Part shown: in pieces, positions 36,418 through 45,679 of the stretch | Numbering within the stretch: the stretch's first letter is position 1 | How the letters are laid out: every line of letters begins with the position of its first letter | Assembly: GCA_051650105.1 (NCBI GenBank) | Contig: JBOFIJ010000017.1 | Coordinates: 1 to 64,000, forward strand | Length of the DNA: 64,000 nt | Origin: CAMWXW01 sp051650105 | GTDB taxonomy: Bacteria > Desulfobacterota > Desulfovibrionia > Desulfovibrionales > Desulfovibrionaceae | Direction: 5' to 3' | The notes under the pieces: generated by a model | What the model was told of the DNA's origin: nothing | The model's input: only the letters and a program-made list of their open reading frames with translations | Database searches by the model: none | Made by a program: the position numbers and the translations under genes

Positions 36418-37233
36418 ATGTTAGGAAAACAATTGCGTATGAAGCGTCTTTTTTCTTTTTCTAGTAAGAAAAGTATTTTATTGCCATTAGATCATGGTGT
36501 GAGTCTTGGCCCAATAAAGGGCTTAGAAAATGTGTATACATGTGTTGCACGTTTTGCTGCAACAGGGAATATTAATGCTGTTATTGGCCACAGGAGAGTA
36601 TTACATGCTCTTGCACAGGAATCTGTTCCCATAATAGGGGGTATTCTGCATATTTCTGGGAGTACTTCCTTTTCACAGCCCAATAATAAAGCTATTGTTG
36701 CTAGTGTGGAAGATGCATTGTGTCTTGGTGCAGATGCTATTTCCATACATATTAATTTAGGGGAAGAATATGAGTATGCTATGCTCACTGCACTTGGCAA
36801 ATTGCTTCAGGAGGCATCTCGATATTCTCTTCCCGTAGTAGCTATGGTTTATGTGCGAAAAGAAAATGAAACATCTTTTAGGGAAGAGGATATTATACAT
36901 TCTGCACGTGTTGTGGATGATATGGGTGTGGATATTATTAAGGTTCCCTATACTGGTTCGATAGAATCTTTTTCTCAAGTAGTACAATCTTGTTGTGCTC
37001 CTGTTATTATTGCGGGAGGTGCTCTTAATACACCAGAATCTACTTTAGAAGCTATTTATTCTTCCATTCAGGCTGGTGGGAGAGGTATTTCAATAGGGCG
37101 TAATATTTTTGGGGCAGAATACCCTGAAGTTCTTTTGGAAGTAATACACACAGTAGTCCATAGGGGATTGTTTTTAGAAAAAGCACTAACTCTGTACTAT
37201 TCTATGGTGGAAAGATATAAAAGGAGGGGATAG
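36418..37233 (+). CDS. 2-amino-3,7-dideoxy-D-threo-hept-6-ulosonate synthase (class I aldolase family)
   Basis: First enzyme of the alternative route to 3-dehydroquinate; condenses aspartate semialdehyde with a sugar-phosphate-derived unit. 271 residues of the DhnA/archaeal class I aldolase family. LLPLDHGVSLGP holds the active-site Asp-His. The Schiff-base lysine is in DIIKVPYTGS, and the phosphate loops are VIIAGGALNTPESTLE and GGRGISIGRNIFG. The identification over fructose-bisphosphate aldolase rests on the adjacent dehydroquinate synthase II gene, which starts immediately after its stop. ATG at 36418 has GGAG at seven bases. Confidence 0.88.
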   Translation: MLGKQLRMKRLFSFSSKKSILLPLDHGVSLGPIKGLENVYTCVARFAATGNINAVIGHRRVLHALAQESVPIIGGILHISGSTSFSQPNNKAIVASVEDALCLGADAISIHINLGEEYEYAMLTALGKLLQEASRYSLPVVAMVYVRKENETSFREEDIIHSARVVDDMGVDIIKVPYTGSIESFSQVVQSCCAPVIIAGGALNTPESTLEAIYSSIQAGGRGISIGRNIFGAEYPEVLLEVIHTVVHRGLFLEKALTLYYSMVERYKRRG

Positions 37234-38190
37234 GTGAAGATTTTTTTCCGTGTAATTCCGTATAATAAGGAAAGTATATCGCTCGCGTTGGAACAAGGCG
37301 TGAAGAATTTTGTTGTAGAGGAAGAATATAAAGAAGAGGTAGAGAATATAGCTCGTTGTACAGTGAGAAGTGAAAAAGAGATTCAGTATGTGACATTGCG
37401 TGAGCAGCAAGATGAAATTAGAGCGATTGAACATATAGAACAGGGTAAATTTGTGGTTATTAACAGTGGGTGGGAAATTATTCCATTAGAGAATATAGTA
37501 GCAAGAAATCTTTCTGTTTTTATTGAAGTGCAGACAAAGGATGAATGTGATACAGCAAGGGGTATACTAGAGCGCGGAGTAGCGGGTGTAATTATACAAA
37601 AAGAACATAGTCAGCTTTTGTTATCGTGCAAGGAAGAAAAAGAAGAAAGAAGAGAATTATCCTCTGCTATTGTCAGTAAAATAGAGCATGTAGGTATGGG
37701 ACACAGAGTATGTATAGACACAAGTTCTCTTCTTTTAGATGGTGAAGGGATGCTTGTTGGAAATAATTCTGGTTTTTTCTTCTTAGTGCAAGCGGAAACA
37801 TTGTATAATGAATATGTAAACCCTCGTCCTTTTAGGGTGAATGCAGGGAGTGTGCACAGTTATATCCTTTGTCCTAAAGACACAACAAGGTATTTAAGTG
37901 AAGTAAAGTCCGCCACAGAAGTGGTATTGTGTACTAAAGAAGGTGATTGTTCTCGTGTTGTGGTTGGAAGGTCAAAAATAGAAAGACGGCCAATGTTAGC
38001 GATATATGCATTATGTGATGGAATAGAAGGTGTGATTTTTTTACAAAATGCGGAAACCGTTGCATTGATGACAAAAAATGGCGAAGCAAAAAGTGTTGTT
38101 GCTATAGCTGAAGGAGACGAAATTCTTGTATGTTTGGATACAGCTGGTAGACATTTTGGAATGCGCGTCGAAGAAACAATATTGGAATAA
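37234..38190 (+). CDS. 3-dehydroquinate synthase II
   Basis: Converts the ADTH synthase product to 3-dehydroquinate, replacing the AroB route from DAHP. 318 residues. It starts at GTG directly after the preceding stop, with AGGAGGGG as binding site. Conserved stretches include RVCIDTSSLLLDGEGMLVGNNSGFFFLVQAET, here in pieces around VGNNSGFFFLVQAE, then RPFRVNAGSVHSYIL, EVKSATEVVLC and the C-terminal FLQNAETVALM. Length is a little below archaeal homologues (about 330-370). Together with the upstream gene it defines the Desulfovibrio-type aromatic operon. Confidence 0.9.
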   Translation: MKIFFRVIPYNKESISLALEQGVKNFVVEEEYKEEVENIARCTVRSEKEIQYVTLREQQDEIRAIEHIEQGKFVVINSGWEIIPLENIVARNLSVFIEVQTKDECDTARGILERGVAGVIIQKEHSQLLLSCKEEKEERRELSSAIVSKIEHVGMGHRVCIDTSSLLLDGEGMLVGNNSGFFFLVQAETLYNEYVNPRPFRVNAGSVHSYILCPKDTTRYLSEVKSATEVVLCTKEGDCSRVVVGRSKIERRPMLAIYALCDGIEGVIFLQNAETVALMTKNGEAKSVVAIAEGDEILVCLDTAGRHFGMRVEETILE

Positions 38191-38195
38191 AGAAA

Positions 38196-38747
38196 ATGAT
38201 GGAAGAAGCAAAGTCTACAGTAGATATACTAAGAAGAAGAATAGAAGAGTTAGATAGTGAAATAGCATCAAAAATAAAGAATCGTTTCGATATTGTCAAA
38301 AAGGTGAAAGAATATAAAGAACATACAGCAAGTATGGTATTAGACCCTTACAGAGAAGCAACGCTTTTTTCTATAATTGAAGTACATTCTGAGCTAGAGA
38401 AGAGTTATATACATAATTTTTGGAAGGAGATATTCTCCTACTCAAAGGAGATACAGGGCTTTATCTGTTATATTGTTGAAGATACATTGTGTACTCGTGC
38501 TCTTGTAAAGATGCTTCTTGGTGCCAGTACAAAAATAGAAAAATATTCTAAAGAAAAAAAATTATCTAATAAGAATGCCTTATTTATACAATCAGGAGCT
38601 GACATATTGGAATTTTTTCAAGAGAAAGATTTTGTTAAATGTGTGGAATATACTATTTTTTATGGTGAAGAAAGGAACAAAGAAAACTACTCTTTATATA
38701 TAAAGAAAGAGTGTAAAGAGTGTTTGTTATATTCAGTATATATATAA
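38196..38747 (+). CDS. pheA: chorismate mutase; prephenate dehydratase part lost or unrecognisable
   Basis: 183 residues. The first 90 are a standard AroQ-type chorismate mutase helix bundle: VDILRRRIEELDSEIASKIKNRFDIVKKVKEYK, here recognised by its LRRRIEELD and VKKVKEYK parts, then DPYREATLF. Bifunctional P-proteins continue with a prephenate dehydratase (about 280 more residues, starting with a GPxGTFS motif). Here only about 90 residues follow. They show no GPxGTFS motif and read as Lys/Glu/Tyr-rich sequence. So phenylalanine synthesis is probably interrupted. The start follows the dehydroquinate synthase gene by five bases. Confidence 0.72.
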   Translation: MMEEAKSTVDILRRRIEELDSEIASKIKNRFDIVKKVKEYKEHTASMVLDPYREATLFSIIEVHSELEKSYIHNFWKEIFSYSKEIQGFICYIVEDTLCTRALVKMLLGASTKIEKYSKEKKLSNKNALFIQSGADILEFFQEKDFVKCVEYTIFYGEERNKENYSLYIKKECKECLLYSVYI

Positions 38748-38953
38748 ATAGTGTGTAACAATATAATCTAGAGTGTTAAGATAGTATATTGTTGTCTCTT
38801 TTTTTTATTTCATTGTAGAATAAGGCAAGGTATTGTAAAAATGGATTATATAAAAGAAAAATATAGTAGTGAATTTATGTTCTATATACACTATAAAATG
38901 AAGAAAGATACCTATAGGATGGGAAATGGCACTGTTATAATGAGAATATAAGA
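38748..38953. other. gap inside the aromatic operon
   Basis: About 200 bases without a coding frame separate the truncated pheA-like gene from aroA. A TATAAT preceded by TG at 38935-38940 could serve as an extended -10 element for aroA. Confidence 0.4.
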
Positions 38954-40264
38954 ATGAAGATACTACATGCTCCTGCATCTAAATCGTATTCTCACAGATA
39001 CTTGCTTTGTGCGGCAATGTCTGCGGGGAAAAGTGTTTTGCATAATCTTTTGTATGCTGATGATAGTATGGCAACGATGGGATGTTTAGATACATTGGGT
39101 GTGAAGTATAAAGAATATGGGAAGGGAAGTATAGAAATAGATGGTCTTGGTGGAAGAGTTGCTACGAGCTTGGAGAATCCATTTTTTGTGCGAGATTCAG
39201 CAACGCTTTCTCGTGTTCTTCCTTTTCTTTTAAGTACTCAAAAAGGGGAGTTTTGTATACAATCTGGGGAACAATTATCGAATCGTTCACACAAAGAATT
39301 ACCTTATTTGCTAAAGCAAATTAATGCAGATATCACATTTTTATTAAAAGAGAATGTTCCTCCTTTTCAAATAAAGGCTCATGGTATTTGTACAGAATAT
39401 ATAGAATGCAAAGAAATATCCTCTAGTCAATATATATCTGGATTGCTTATGTCTGCACCACTCTTATCAAGAGGCCTTTGTGTGCGTATGAATATTAAAA
39501 AAGTTGCGTCATTCCCCTATATCGTGATGACATTGATGACATTGCAAGATTTTTCAATACCATTTACAATAAAAAATGAGAATAGTGGTAGATACATTTC
39601 TTTAGAGGATGTATGGAATATGAGCAAAGAAGGAAGATATAGTGAGGATATATCTATTCATATAAAAGCATCGCAATATAATGCTAATGAATATACTATT
39701 CCAAGTGATTGGTCTAATATATCGTATATAATTGCTATTGCTTTACTTGGTAAGGAAAAAATTAGAATAAAGGGATCCATCTTAAAAAGCTATCAGGGGG
39801 ATTCTGATTTTGTGAAGATAGTTCGCACAATGGGTGGAAACATTGAAGAGGAAAAAGACAGCATTATTGTATCGCCGAGTAAATTAAGAGCAAGGGATAT
39901 AGATATGCATAACTATCCAGATATTGTTCCTACACTGGCTATTTTATTTGCTTTTAGTGAGGGTAAGAGTACAATATCATCAATAGGGACATTAAGAAGT
40001 AAAGAAACAGACAGAATATCTGCAATAAGCAATGTATTATCGGCGTTAGGTGTTTATGTTGAAGAAGGAGAGGACTATATAAGAATAGAGGGTAGTTCAA
40101 AAATAGTAGGAGGCAAAAGAATTTCTACGTATAATGATCACAGAATAGCAATGGCTTGCGGAATAATAAAGGCAATAGGCATAGATATAGAAATAGAAAA
40201 TATGGATTGTGTGAATAAGTCGTATCCGGCATTTTGGAAAGATATAGGAAAAGAAGAAAGGTAA
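38954..40264 (+). CDS. aroA: 3-phosphoshikimate 1-carboxyvinyltransferase (EPSP synthase), divergent
   Basis: Sixth step to chorismate; joins PEP and shikimate 3-phosphate. 436 residues. N-terminal PASKSYSHRYL (shikimate-phosphate binding), the C-terminal RSKETDRISAI and YNDHRIAMACGI are intact. The normally near-invariant LGNAGTAxRPL segment reads VRDSATLSRVL (79-89): the Thr and Arg are kept, but the Gly equivalent to E. coli Gly96 is Ala and the Pro is Val. Gly-to-Ala at this place is known from glyphosate-insensitive class II enzymes. The gene is followed after 13 bases by recJ. Confidence 0.88.
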   Translation: MKILHAPASKSYSHRYLLCAAMSAGKSVLHNLLYADDSMATMGCLDTLGVKYKEYGKGSIEIDGLGGRVATSLENPFFVRDSATLSRVLPFLLSTQKGEFCIQSGEQLSNRSHKELPYLLKQINADITFLLKENVPPFQIKAHGICTEYIECKEISSSQYISGLLMSAPLLSRGLCVRMNIKKVASFPYIVMTLMTLQDFSIPFTIKNENSGRYISLEDVWNMSKEGRYSEDISIHIKASQYNANEYTIPSDWSNISYIIAIALLGKEKIRIKGSILKSYQGDSDFVKIVRTMGGNIEEEKDSIIVSPSKLRARDIDMHNYPDIVPTLAILFAFSEGKSTISSIGTLRSKETDRISAISNVLSALGVYVEEGEDYIRIEGSSKIVGGKRISTYNDHRIAMACGIIKAIGIDIEIENMDCVNKSYPAFWKDIGKEER

Positions 40265-40277
40265 TAGGAAATATTAT

Positions 40278-41990
40278 ATGCAATATATCTGGAAGAATCG
40301 TAAAGAATGTGAAGAATTAGCGAAAGAATGTAGTCTATTGATAGAGAAGATGGAGATTTCATCTTTTTTAGCTCACGTCTTATGTATGCGTGATATAGAA
40401 ATGGCACACGTGGAGGAATATCTATATCCAGGATTATCTAAATTACACAGTAAAGAGCTTTGGCAGGGTTTTGAGAATGCTGCGAAAATTTTTGCAGAAG
40501 CATTGCTTTCGGGAAAACGTTGTGCTGTGTGGGGAGATTATGATGTAGATGGAACAACAGCGGCTGCATTGGTATATGATATTGTTACACAGCATGGTTT
40601 TTCATTAGAGTGTTATATTCCTCATAGAGAAGAAGGATATGGAGTAACAAAGAAAGGATTAGAGTATTTGGCAGCAAAAGGTGTGAATGTAATTCTTACT
40701 GTAGATTGTGGTATATCGGATGTCTCTTCAGTCTCTTATGCAAAAGAGTTGTTTATGGATATTATTATAACAGATCATCATACTCCACCAAAAGAGCTTC
40801 CTAATGCATTAGCAATTTGTAATCCTAAATTATATAAAACAGAGGGACAGGATATAGCGGGTGTTGGAGTGGCTTTTATTTTTATGGCGATGGTGAATAC
40901 TATAATAAAAGTGCATACGAAAAAGGATGTTCCTATGAAGGATGTCTTGGATCTTGTTGCGCTTGGAAGTATAGCAGATTTAGTGCCTTTGCGGGGTCAG
41001 AACAGGGTTTTAGTAAAAAATGGTTTGCTTTTGCTAAAAGAGGCGAAACGTCCTGGTATTCAGGCATTAAAAGAAGTTTGTGGTATAAAGCCAACAGCAG
41101 AAGTGAGCCCTGGTAAAGTTGGTTTTTCTTTAGCACCTCGAATTAATGCTGCTGGAAGGATGTCTCATGCAAAAGAGGCATGGGAATTATTAACAAGTAC
41201 TACTATTGATGGAGCAAGAGAAATAGCTAAGCAATTAGATGCTTTAAATAAAGAACGTCAGGATGAATGTGAGAGAATTTTAGAAGAGGCACGGATTGTT
41301 GCTAAAGAATATAGCCATGCTCGTAGTTTAGTTTTATTTGGAGAAGAATGGCATCATGGAATTATAGGAATAGTAGCATCTAATATAGTGGAAGAATTTT
41401 ACAAACCTACAGTTATTTTAACGAGGGATCATGCTTTTGTTAAAGGTTCAGCACGTTCTATAGCGGAGTTAAATTTATATGAAGCTTTGGAATCTTGCAA
41501 AGATCTTTTTATCCGATTTGGTGGGCATAAAGCGGCAGCGGGAATGAGTATGGTAGAAGGAAATGTGGGGTTTTTCCGAGAAAAGTTTGAACGTATTGTT
41601 GTTTCACAGATAGGAGAAGATGCTTTACGACCTTCTCTTAGAATAGATGGACAATATTCGTTTGAATTTGCAACGCAAAGGACATTTCAAGAAGATATTA
41701 CTTGTTTACAGCCTTTTGGAATGTCTAATCCAGAGCCAATTTTTGCTTCATATCCAGTTTGTATAAAAGAGATTAGGCATTTTGGACAATATAAAAATCA
41801 TGTCATGCTTTCATTACAAGATTCGAAAACAGGCATTCGTTTAAAGGCCAAAATATGGAATAAAGGCCAAAATTTTTCTAGTACGGACATTAATAAAGTG
41901 ATGGAAATAGCATATTCTCCTGTTATAGAAGAAGAAAAGGGGTTACCTCAAATAACAGTAAAGATACGAGATTGGCGTTGGTTGGAATAA
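40278..41990 (+). CDS. recJ: single-stranded-DNA-specific exonuclease RecJ
   Basis: 5'-3' ssDNA exonuclease in recombination and mismatch repair. 570 residues. DHH-family motifs are visible: GDYDVDGTTAA (motif I), LTVDCGIS, TDHHTPP (motif III), APRINAAGRM and RFGGHKAAAGMSM (DHHA1 glycine/histidine motif). An OB-like C-terminal domain completes the normal length. In relatives tyrA or trp genes follow aroA; here recJ stands in that place. Confidence 0.95.
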   Translation: MQYIWKNRKECEELAKECSLLIEKMEISSFLAHVLCMRDIEMAHVEEYLYPGLSKLHSKELWQGFENAAKIFAEALLSGKRCAVWGDYDVDGTTAAALVYDIVTQHGFSLECYIPHREEGYGVTKKGLEYLAAKGVNVILTVDCGISDVSSVSYAKELFMDIIITDHHTPPKELPNALAICNPKLYKTEGQDIAGVGVAFIFMAMVNTIIKVHTKKDVPMKDVLDLVALGSIADLVPLRGQNRVLVKNGLLLLKEAKRPGIQALKEVCGIKPTAEVSPGKVGFSLAPRINAAGRMSHAKEAWELLTSTTIDGAREIAKQLDALNKERQDECERILEEARIVAKEYSHARSLVLFGEEWHHGIIGIVASNIVEEFYKPTVILTRDHAFVKGSARSIAELNLYEALESCKDLFIRFGGHKAAAGMSMVEGNVGFFREKFERIVVSQIGEDALRPSLRIDGQYSFEFATQRTFQEDITCLQPFGMSNPEPIFASYPVCIKEIRHFGQYKNHVMLSLQDSKTGIRLKAKIWNKGQNFSSTDINKVMEIAYSPVIEEEKGLPQITVKIRDWRWLE

Positions 41991-42244
41991 GAGAGTAGTA
42001 ATAAATTTCATGCACTGCGTAAGTGGTATTATTGTGAGCTTACGTAATAGCTCTGTTATGGAAAGTATAGTGAATTTAGGTTCATGAGGTAATGGTGCAG
42101 ATTCAATTATTGTGGGGAGATCTTTGTTTTCTAGGAAGAAGTATACTATACTGGTGGCAATTATTACATAGTATCATAACAATATATATTTTTTTTGTGG
42201 TAGACTGTAGCTGTAAAACTGTGCATTGTATTGAAGAAATATAC

Positions 42245-44155
42245 TTAATAAATACCTTCAGATCGTATAATATTATCTTGAGTTTCTTTTCCTATGATAG
42301 TTGTTGGAATTGGTGCAAATGTTCCATTTTCCTTTTCTTTAAATTGTATACAGATATTAAGCATATCGTGGTGTTGTGAAGTGATATTTTTCTGTGCTAT
42401 TTCCGAAGATATAATCATTTGAAAGAGTTCTTTAGAAAACGTATCTTTATGTTTTATAAGCATATTTTGTAGTATTTCTGGATGGGTTGTATAATTATAT
42501 AAATATATTCTGTCACCGCTTTGTAATTGTATGGAATCTTGATAAATGCTTGTTGATTTTTGTGAAGTTGTCACTGTGCTGCTCTGCTCTGATAGTTCAG
42601 ATTCAATATGGAGGATTTTTGGAATTCCCATAGATGCATAGCGTACTAAACCAGTTTCTAAATTAATAAAACCAGTAAGAAGGGTATGAGAGCATTGATG
42701 AGTAGTATCGCCCTGCATAATTGTATACAAAGCGTTAATGCTTTCAAAAGGGTTATATGTGTGTTTCATAACTCCTTTAAGAATTTTTAGTGTTGTAGAT
42801 GCCCAAAGAACAGATTTAAGACTTTGTTCAGGAAATTCACCGAGTGTAAAATATAATATTTTAGGGGTAAGTAGGGCGAAATCATAAAATGTATTTGGGA
42901 TTTTTGAAGATGAAAGGGTATTAACAAGTAGTATAAAATGAGGGTTATTTTTGAATTGAGAAAGATTTGGAATAAAACTATTTTGTATGTTCATGCAAAG
43001 AGTATTTTTTGTATCATCATCTGTCTTGTTGTTTTCAACAAAAGAATCAATTTTTTTAGTGAGAGAGTGAAGAATTTTTGTGAACAAAAGAGAAATATTT
43101 CCAAGATCTCCTTTTTTATGTAATAGAGGAAGTGTACTTTGTATAGCCATAATATCTATTCTTGAAAAAGTGGAAAAATTTTCAGAAAATATACGAAATT
43201 GTTCAATAGATTTTTTTAAAGGGAGAAAAGAAACAGTAACAATAAGAGGAATAAGTAATGTATACAGCAGCAGTAATATAAGGGTGATGGAAAGGAGAGT
43301 AAAAAGCACGTTATTAAGAGTTGAAATAAGTGGGGATAATGTTTTACTTATGATGAGATAGCCTTGCAAAATAGGCATGTATTTTGTTGCATAGAGGGTG
43401 GTATCGTTGTTACCATACTGTATATAAGTAGGTATATTCTTTTTAGCATTTTGAATTGCCAAAAGTAGAGGTGTATTTGTAAGAGTGTGAATAGCATCTT
43501 TATTTACAAAAGAAAGTGTATATTGTGAGGATGAAAAGGATGTAAGTACTTTCTTTCTGATGTGAGTATATTTTTCTTTTGTAAGAATTGTTTTATCTAA
43601 TAAACTATGTTGTTTAGAAAAAAGAAGAAAAGAATTGTATTTTTTGAATGGAACAAGAAAAAAGCTTTGTGCTATGGAGGAGTTTGGGTCCATTTGTAAA
43701 AAGGAATATGTATTTTCTGGTGGAAGAGTGTCTGTTTTTCCAGTAAAAAGAGTGAGATTCCTAAGTGTTGAGATATCATTTTTTCCTGTTAAAGAGAGTA
43801 TTTTATCCCCTTCATGGCTAAAGATATAAATATAAATTCCTTTTTCTTTTGCATTATTTAGTAATTTTTGTATTGTAGGGGAGTGTTTTTCTTTGGGGGA
43901 ATATTGTGATACAATGGTGTGAGCAAGAGAAGTAAATAATTTTTTTTCTTTAATAAAATGGGCTTCATTTAGTATTTCTTCCATGTATTTTGCATGAAGC
44001 ATTAACTCAACATTTTTGTTATCTTGTATTGCAGAAGTTTTTTCTATATTCTGTAACGTATATTGCATTATGTTGTATGCTGTGAAGACAAGTAAAACAG
44101 CCAGCATCCATACAGCAAAAAGAATTGAGGAAGATATTTTACGTTCTGTGTTCAT
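42245..44155 (-). CDS. membrane sensor with SpoIIE/RsbU-like phosphatase domain, catalytic residues altered
   Basis: 636 residues: transmembrane helix 1 (about 12-31), a periplasmic sensor region to about 280, transmembrane helix 2 (about 283-312, LLSITLILLLLYTLLIPLIV). A HAMP-like linker follows, then a C-terminal domain with the PP2C-type RsbU/SpoIIE layout: YDFALLTPKILYFTLGEF, SHTLLTGFINLETGLVRYASMG, LQSGDRIYLYNYT. The usual metal-binding Asp of GDVSGKG is GEFPEQS here and the usual TDG is NYT. It is therefore probably inactive or altered as a phosphatase. No anti-sigma or antagonist gene is adjacent. Confidence 0.7.
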   Translation of the reverse strand: MNTERKISSSILFAVWMLAVLLVFTAYNIMQYTLQNIEKTSAIQDNKNVELMLHAKYMEEILNEAHFIKEKKLFTSLAHTIVSQYSPKEKHSPTIQKLLNNAKEKGIYIYIFSHEGDKILSLTGKNDISTLRNLTLFTGKTDTLPPENTYSFLQMDPNSSIAQSFFLVPFKKYNSFLLFSKQHSLLDKTILTKEKYTHIRKKVLTSFSSSQYTLSFVNKDAIHTLTNTPLLLAIQNAKKNIPTYIQYGNNDTTLYATKYMPILQGYLIISKTLSPLISTLNNVLFTLLSITLILLLLYTLLIPLIVTVSFLPLKKSIEQFRIFSENFSTFSRIDIMAIQSTLPLLHKKGDLGNISLLFTKILHSLTKKIDSFVENNKTDDDTKNTLCMNIQNSFIPNLSQFKNNPHFILLVNTLSSSKIPNTFYDFALLTPKILYFTLGEFPEQSLKSVLWASTTLKILKGVMKHTYNPFESINALYTIMQGDTTHQCSHTLLTGFINLETGLVRYASMGIPKILHIESELSEQSSTVTTSQKSTSIYQDSIQLQSGDRIYLYNYTTHPEILQNMLIKHKDTFSKELFQMIISSEIAQKNITSQHHDMLNICIQFKEKENGTFAPIPTTIIGKETQDNIIRSEGIY

Positions 44156-44265
44156 GAAATACCTATTTAAGTGAAAGGGGTTTCAACAAGAACGTAATCA
44201 GTAATTATAGAATATTCTTTAGAGGGGATGTAGAGAAAGATATATAATAAAAAATATGGGAGGCT

Positions 44266-45294
44266 TTATGAGAAAGAGTCATCATCTTCTGTTTCATCAA
44301 TACTTTCGTTAAGCGCATTAGCTATTTCTTGAAGAATAAATTGTCTACTATCTTCAGTTGGAATATTTTTAAGAGGCACTTCAGCTCGTGCCATATTTCT
44401 GTGTCCACCGGCAGAACCAATATCATTAAAGGCTATAGTGGCGAGTCGTCCAAGATCTCGATCAAGGTCTCCTCCTCTAAAAATGATAATAACTTTGTCA
44501 TCACATTTTCCAGCAACAGCAACCCATTGGATTTCTCTCACTCTCATACAAAAATCAGCGATAGCAACGAGAATATCAGGGCTTGGAACGGTGTCGACAT
44601 ATGTAAAAACTTCGCACGATTGCTCTCCAATGGGAGTGGAATTTTCAAAAGCAAGTGAGAAATAGGGCAGCCATGTTACTTTATATTCGCTTTTTAATAT
44701 ATGTGATCGCAATTCAGAATTGGCAAATTTAGCAAGATACTGAAATGCTCTCATATCAACTTCTGAGCCAGAACGTTCAAAGAGTCCTGTATCTGTTCGA
44801 ATACCAAGTTGCAATGCGGTGGCTATTTTGGGGCTTGGTTTTATATCAAGATTATAGAGGTATTCGGTCATTATTGTAGCAGTGGCACCATATGTTGGTC
44901 GGATATCAATTAATTTTCCTTTTTCAAAACTAATTTCTTCTTTTTCTGGGTGGTGATCAATTATAATAGAATAGTTAATATCTTTAAATAAGTCATTATG
45001 GTCAGGCTGAGCGTCAACAATGGCAAAACGATCGTATTCTTGTACCATAGCGGGTGTGAATTGATCTAAAGAGATATGTAGCAACCTTAACATAGCCAAA
45101 TTATCGGGTCGCGTCATAGTAGTTGGGCTTGCAATAGTAACAGAACGCACTCGTTTTAGCATAATTCTTCTAAGGGAAAGAGCAGAGGAAACAGCGTCTG
45201 GATCAGCAATTATGGTAATAAGCCAACGTTCGTCCCTGGAAAATAACGTTAATAAATGCTCTAGTTGTTTATCGAGATTTTTGAAATATGCCAT
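44266..45294 (-). CDS. nrnA: DHH-family phosphoesterase NrnA-like (oligoribonuclease / pAp phosphatase)
   Basis: 342 residues. DHH core with ITIIADPDAVSSALSLRR (motif I; Asp-Asp), IDHHPEKEEISF (DHH motif), LQLGIRTDTGLFERSG, and the DHHA1 domain ending GSAGGHRNMARAEVPL. NrnA enzymes degrade short RNAs (nanoRNA) and dephosphorylate pAp or c-di-AMP-derived pApA. Motif I reads ADPDAVSS rather than the usual DGDAxGS. The Gly to Val/Ser changes are close to the active site but the Asp residues remain. ATG at 45294 has GGAGGGGG upstream. Confidence 0.85.
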   Translation of the reverse strand: MAYFKNLDKQLEHLLTLFSRDERWLITIIADPDAVSSALSLRRIMLKRVRSVTIASPTTMTRPDNLAMLRLLHISLDQFTPAMVQEYDRFAIVDAQPDHNDLFKDINYSIIIDHHPEKEEISFEKGKLIDIRPTYGATATIMTEYLYNLDIKPSPKIATALQLGIRTDTGLFERSGSEVDMRAFQYLAKFANSELRSHILKSEYKVTWLPYFSLAFENSTPIGEQSCEVFTYVDTVPSPDILVAIADFCMRVREIQWVAVAGKCDDKVIIIFRGGDLDRDLGRLATIAFNDIGSAGGHRNMARAEVPLKNIPTEDSRQFILQEIANALNESIDETEDDDSFS

Positions 45295-45318
45295 TCCCCC
45301 TCCACAAAGTGATGTCAA

Positions 45319-45679
45319 GTATACACAACTTTCTCATTTTTGTAAATCTTTCTTCAGCTGTATTCTTTCTTAGTGAAGAGACGCCATAAAAGTGTAAATA
45401 ATGATAAAAATAGACAGAGAAGTGAACTATATGGCATAGGAATACCATTTAAATACAAGGGATATAGAATGCATATGTTGTGCCTTTGTTTGGTATAGAA
45501 TTGCTTTTACTTTTATTTACTTTAAAATAATGAAGAAAAATGGGGGAATGCGGGTATTATTTGTGCCATTATCGTATATTCTCTTGTATTTATTTTCAAA
45601 GTGATTAACATATAACGGTAGTGTAGTTGTGGCCATTGTATACACGTATGTTGTACCTTATAGAGGGAGTTTTTTTACC
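45319..45679. other. intergenic region upstream of the 1040-residue protein gene
   Basis: About 360 bases between divergent genes. It holds no supported gene. A TTTGGTATAGAATTGC stretch (45490-45505) resembles a sigma-54 promoter but its spacing is one base short. Confidence 0.4.

Noticed and set aside
42092..42379. 95-codon plus-strand frame behind recJ
   Set aside because: More than half overlaps the end of the pseudophosphatase gene in antisense; Trp/Cys-rich composition and lack of a binding site point to chance.
45490..45505. sigma-54-like promoter upstream of the 1040-residue protein gene
   Set aside because: The GG to GC distance in TTTGGTATAGAATTGC is one base shorter than sigma-54 promoters require, and the TGGCAC half is poor.
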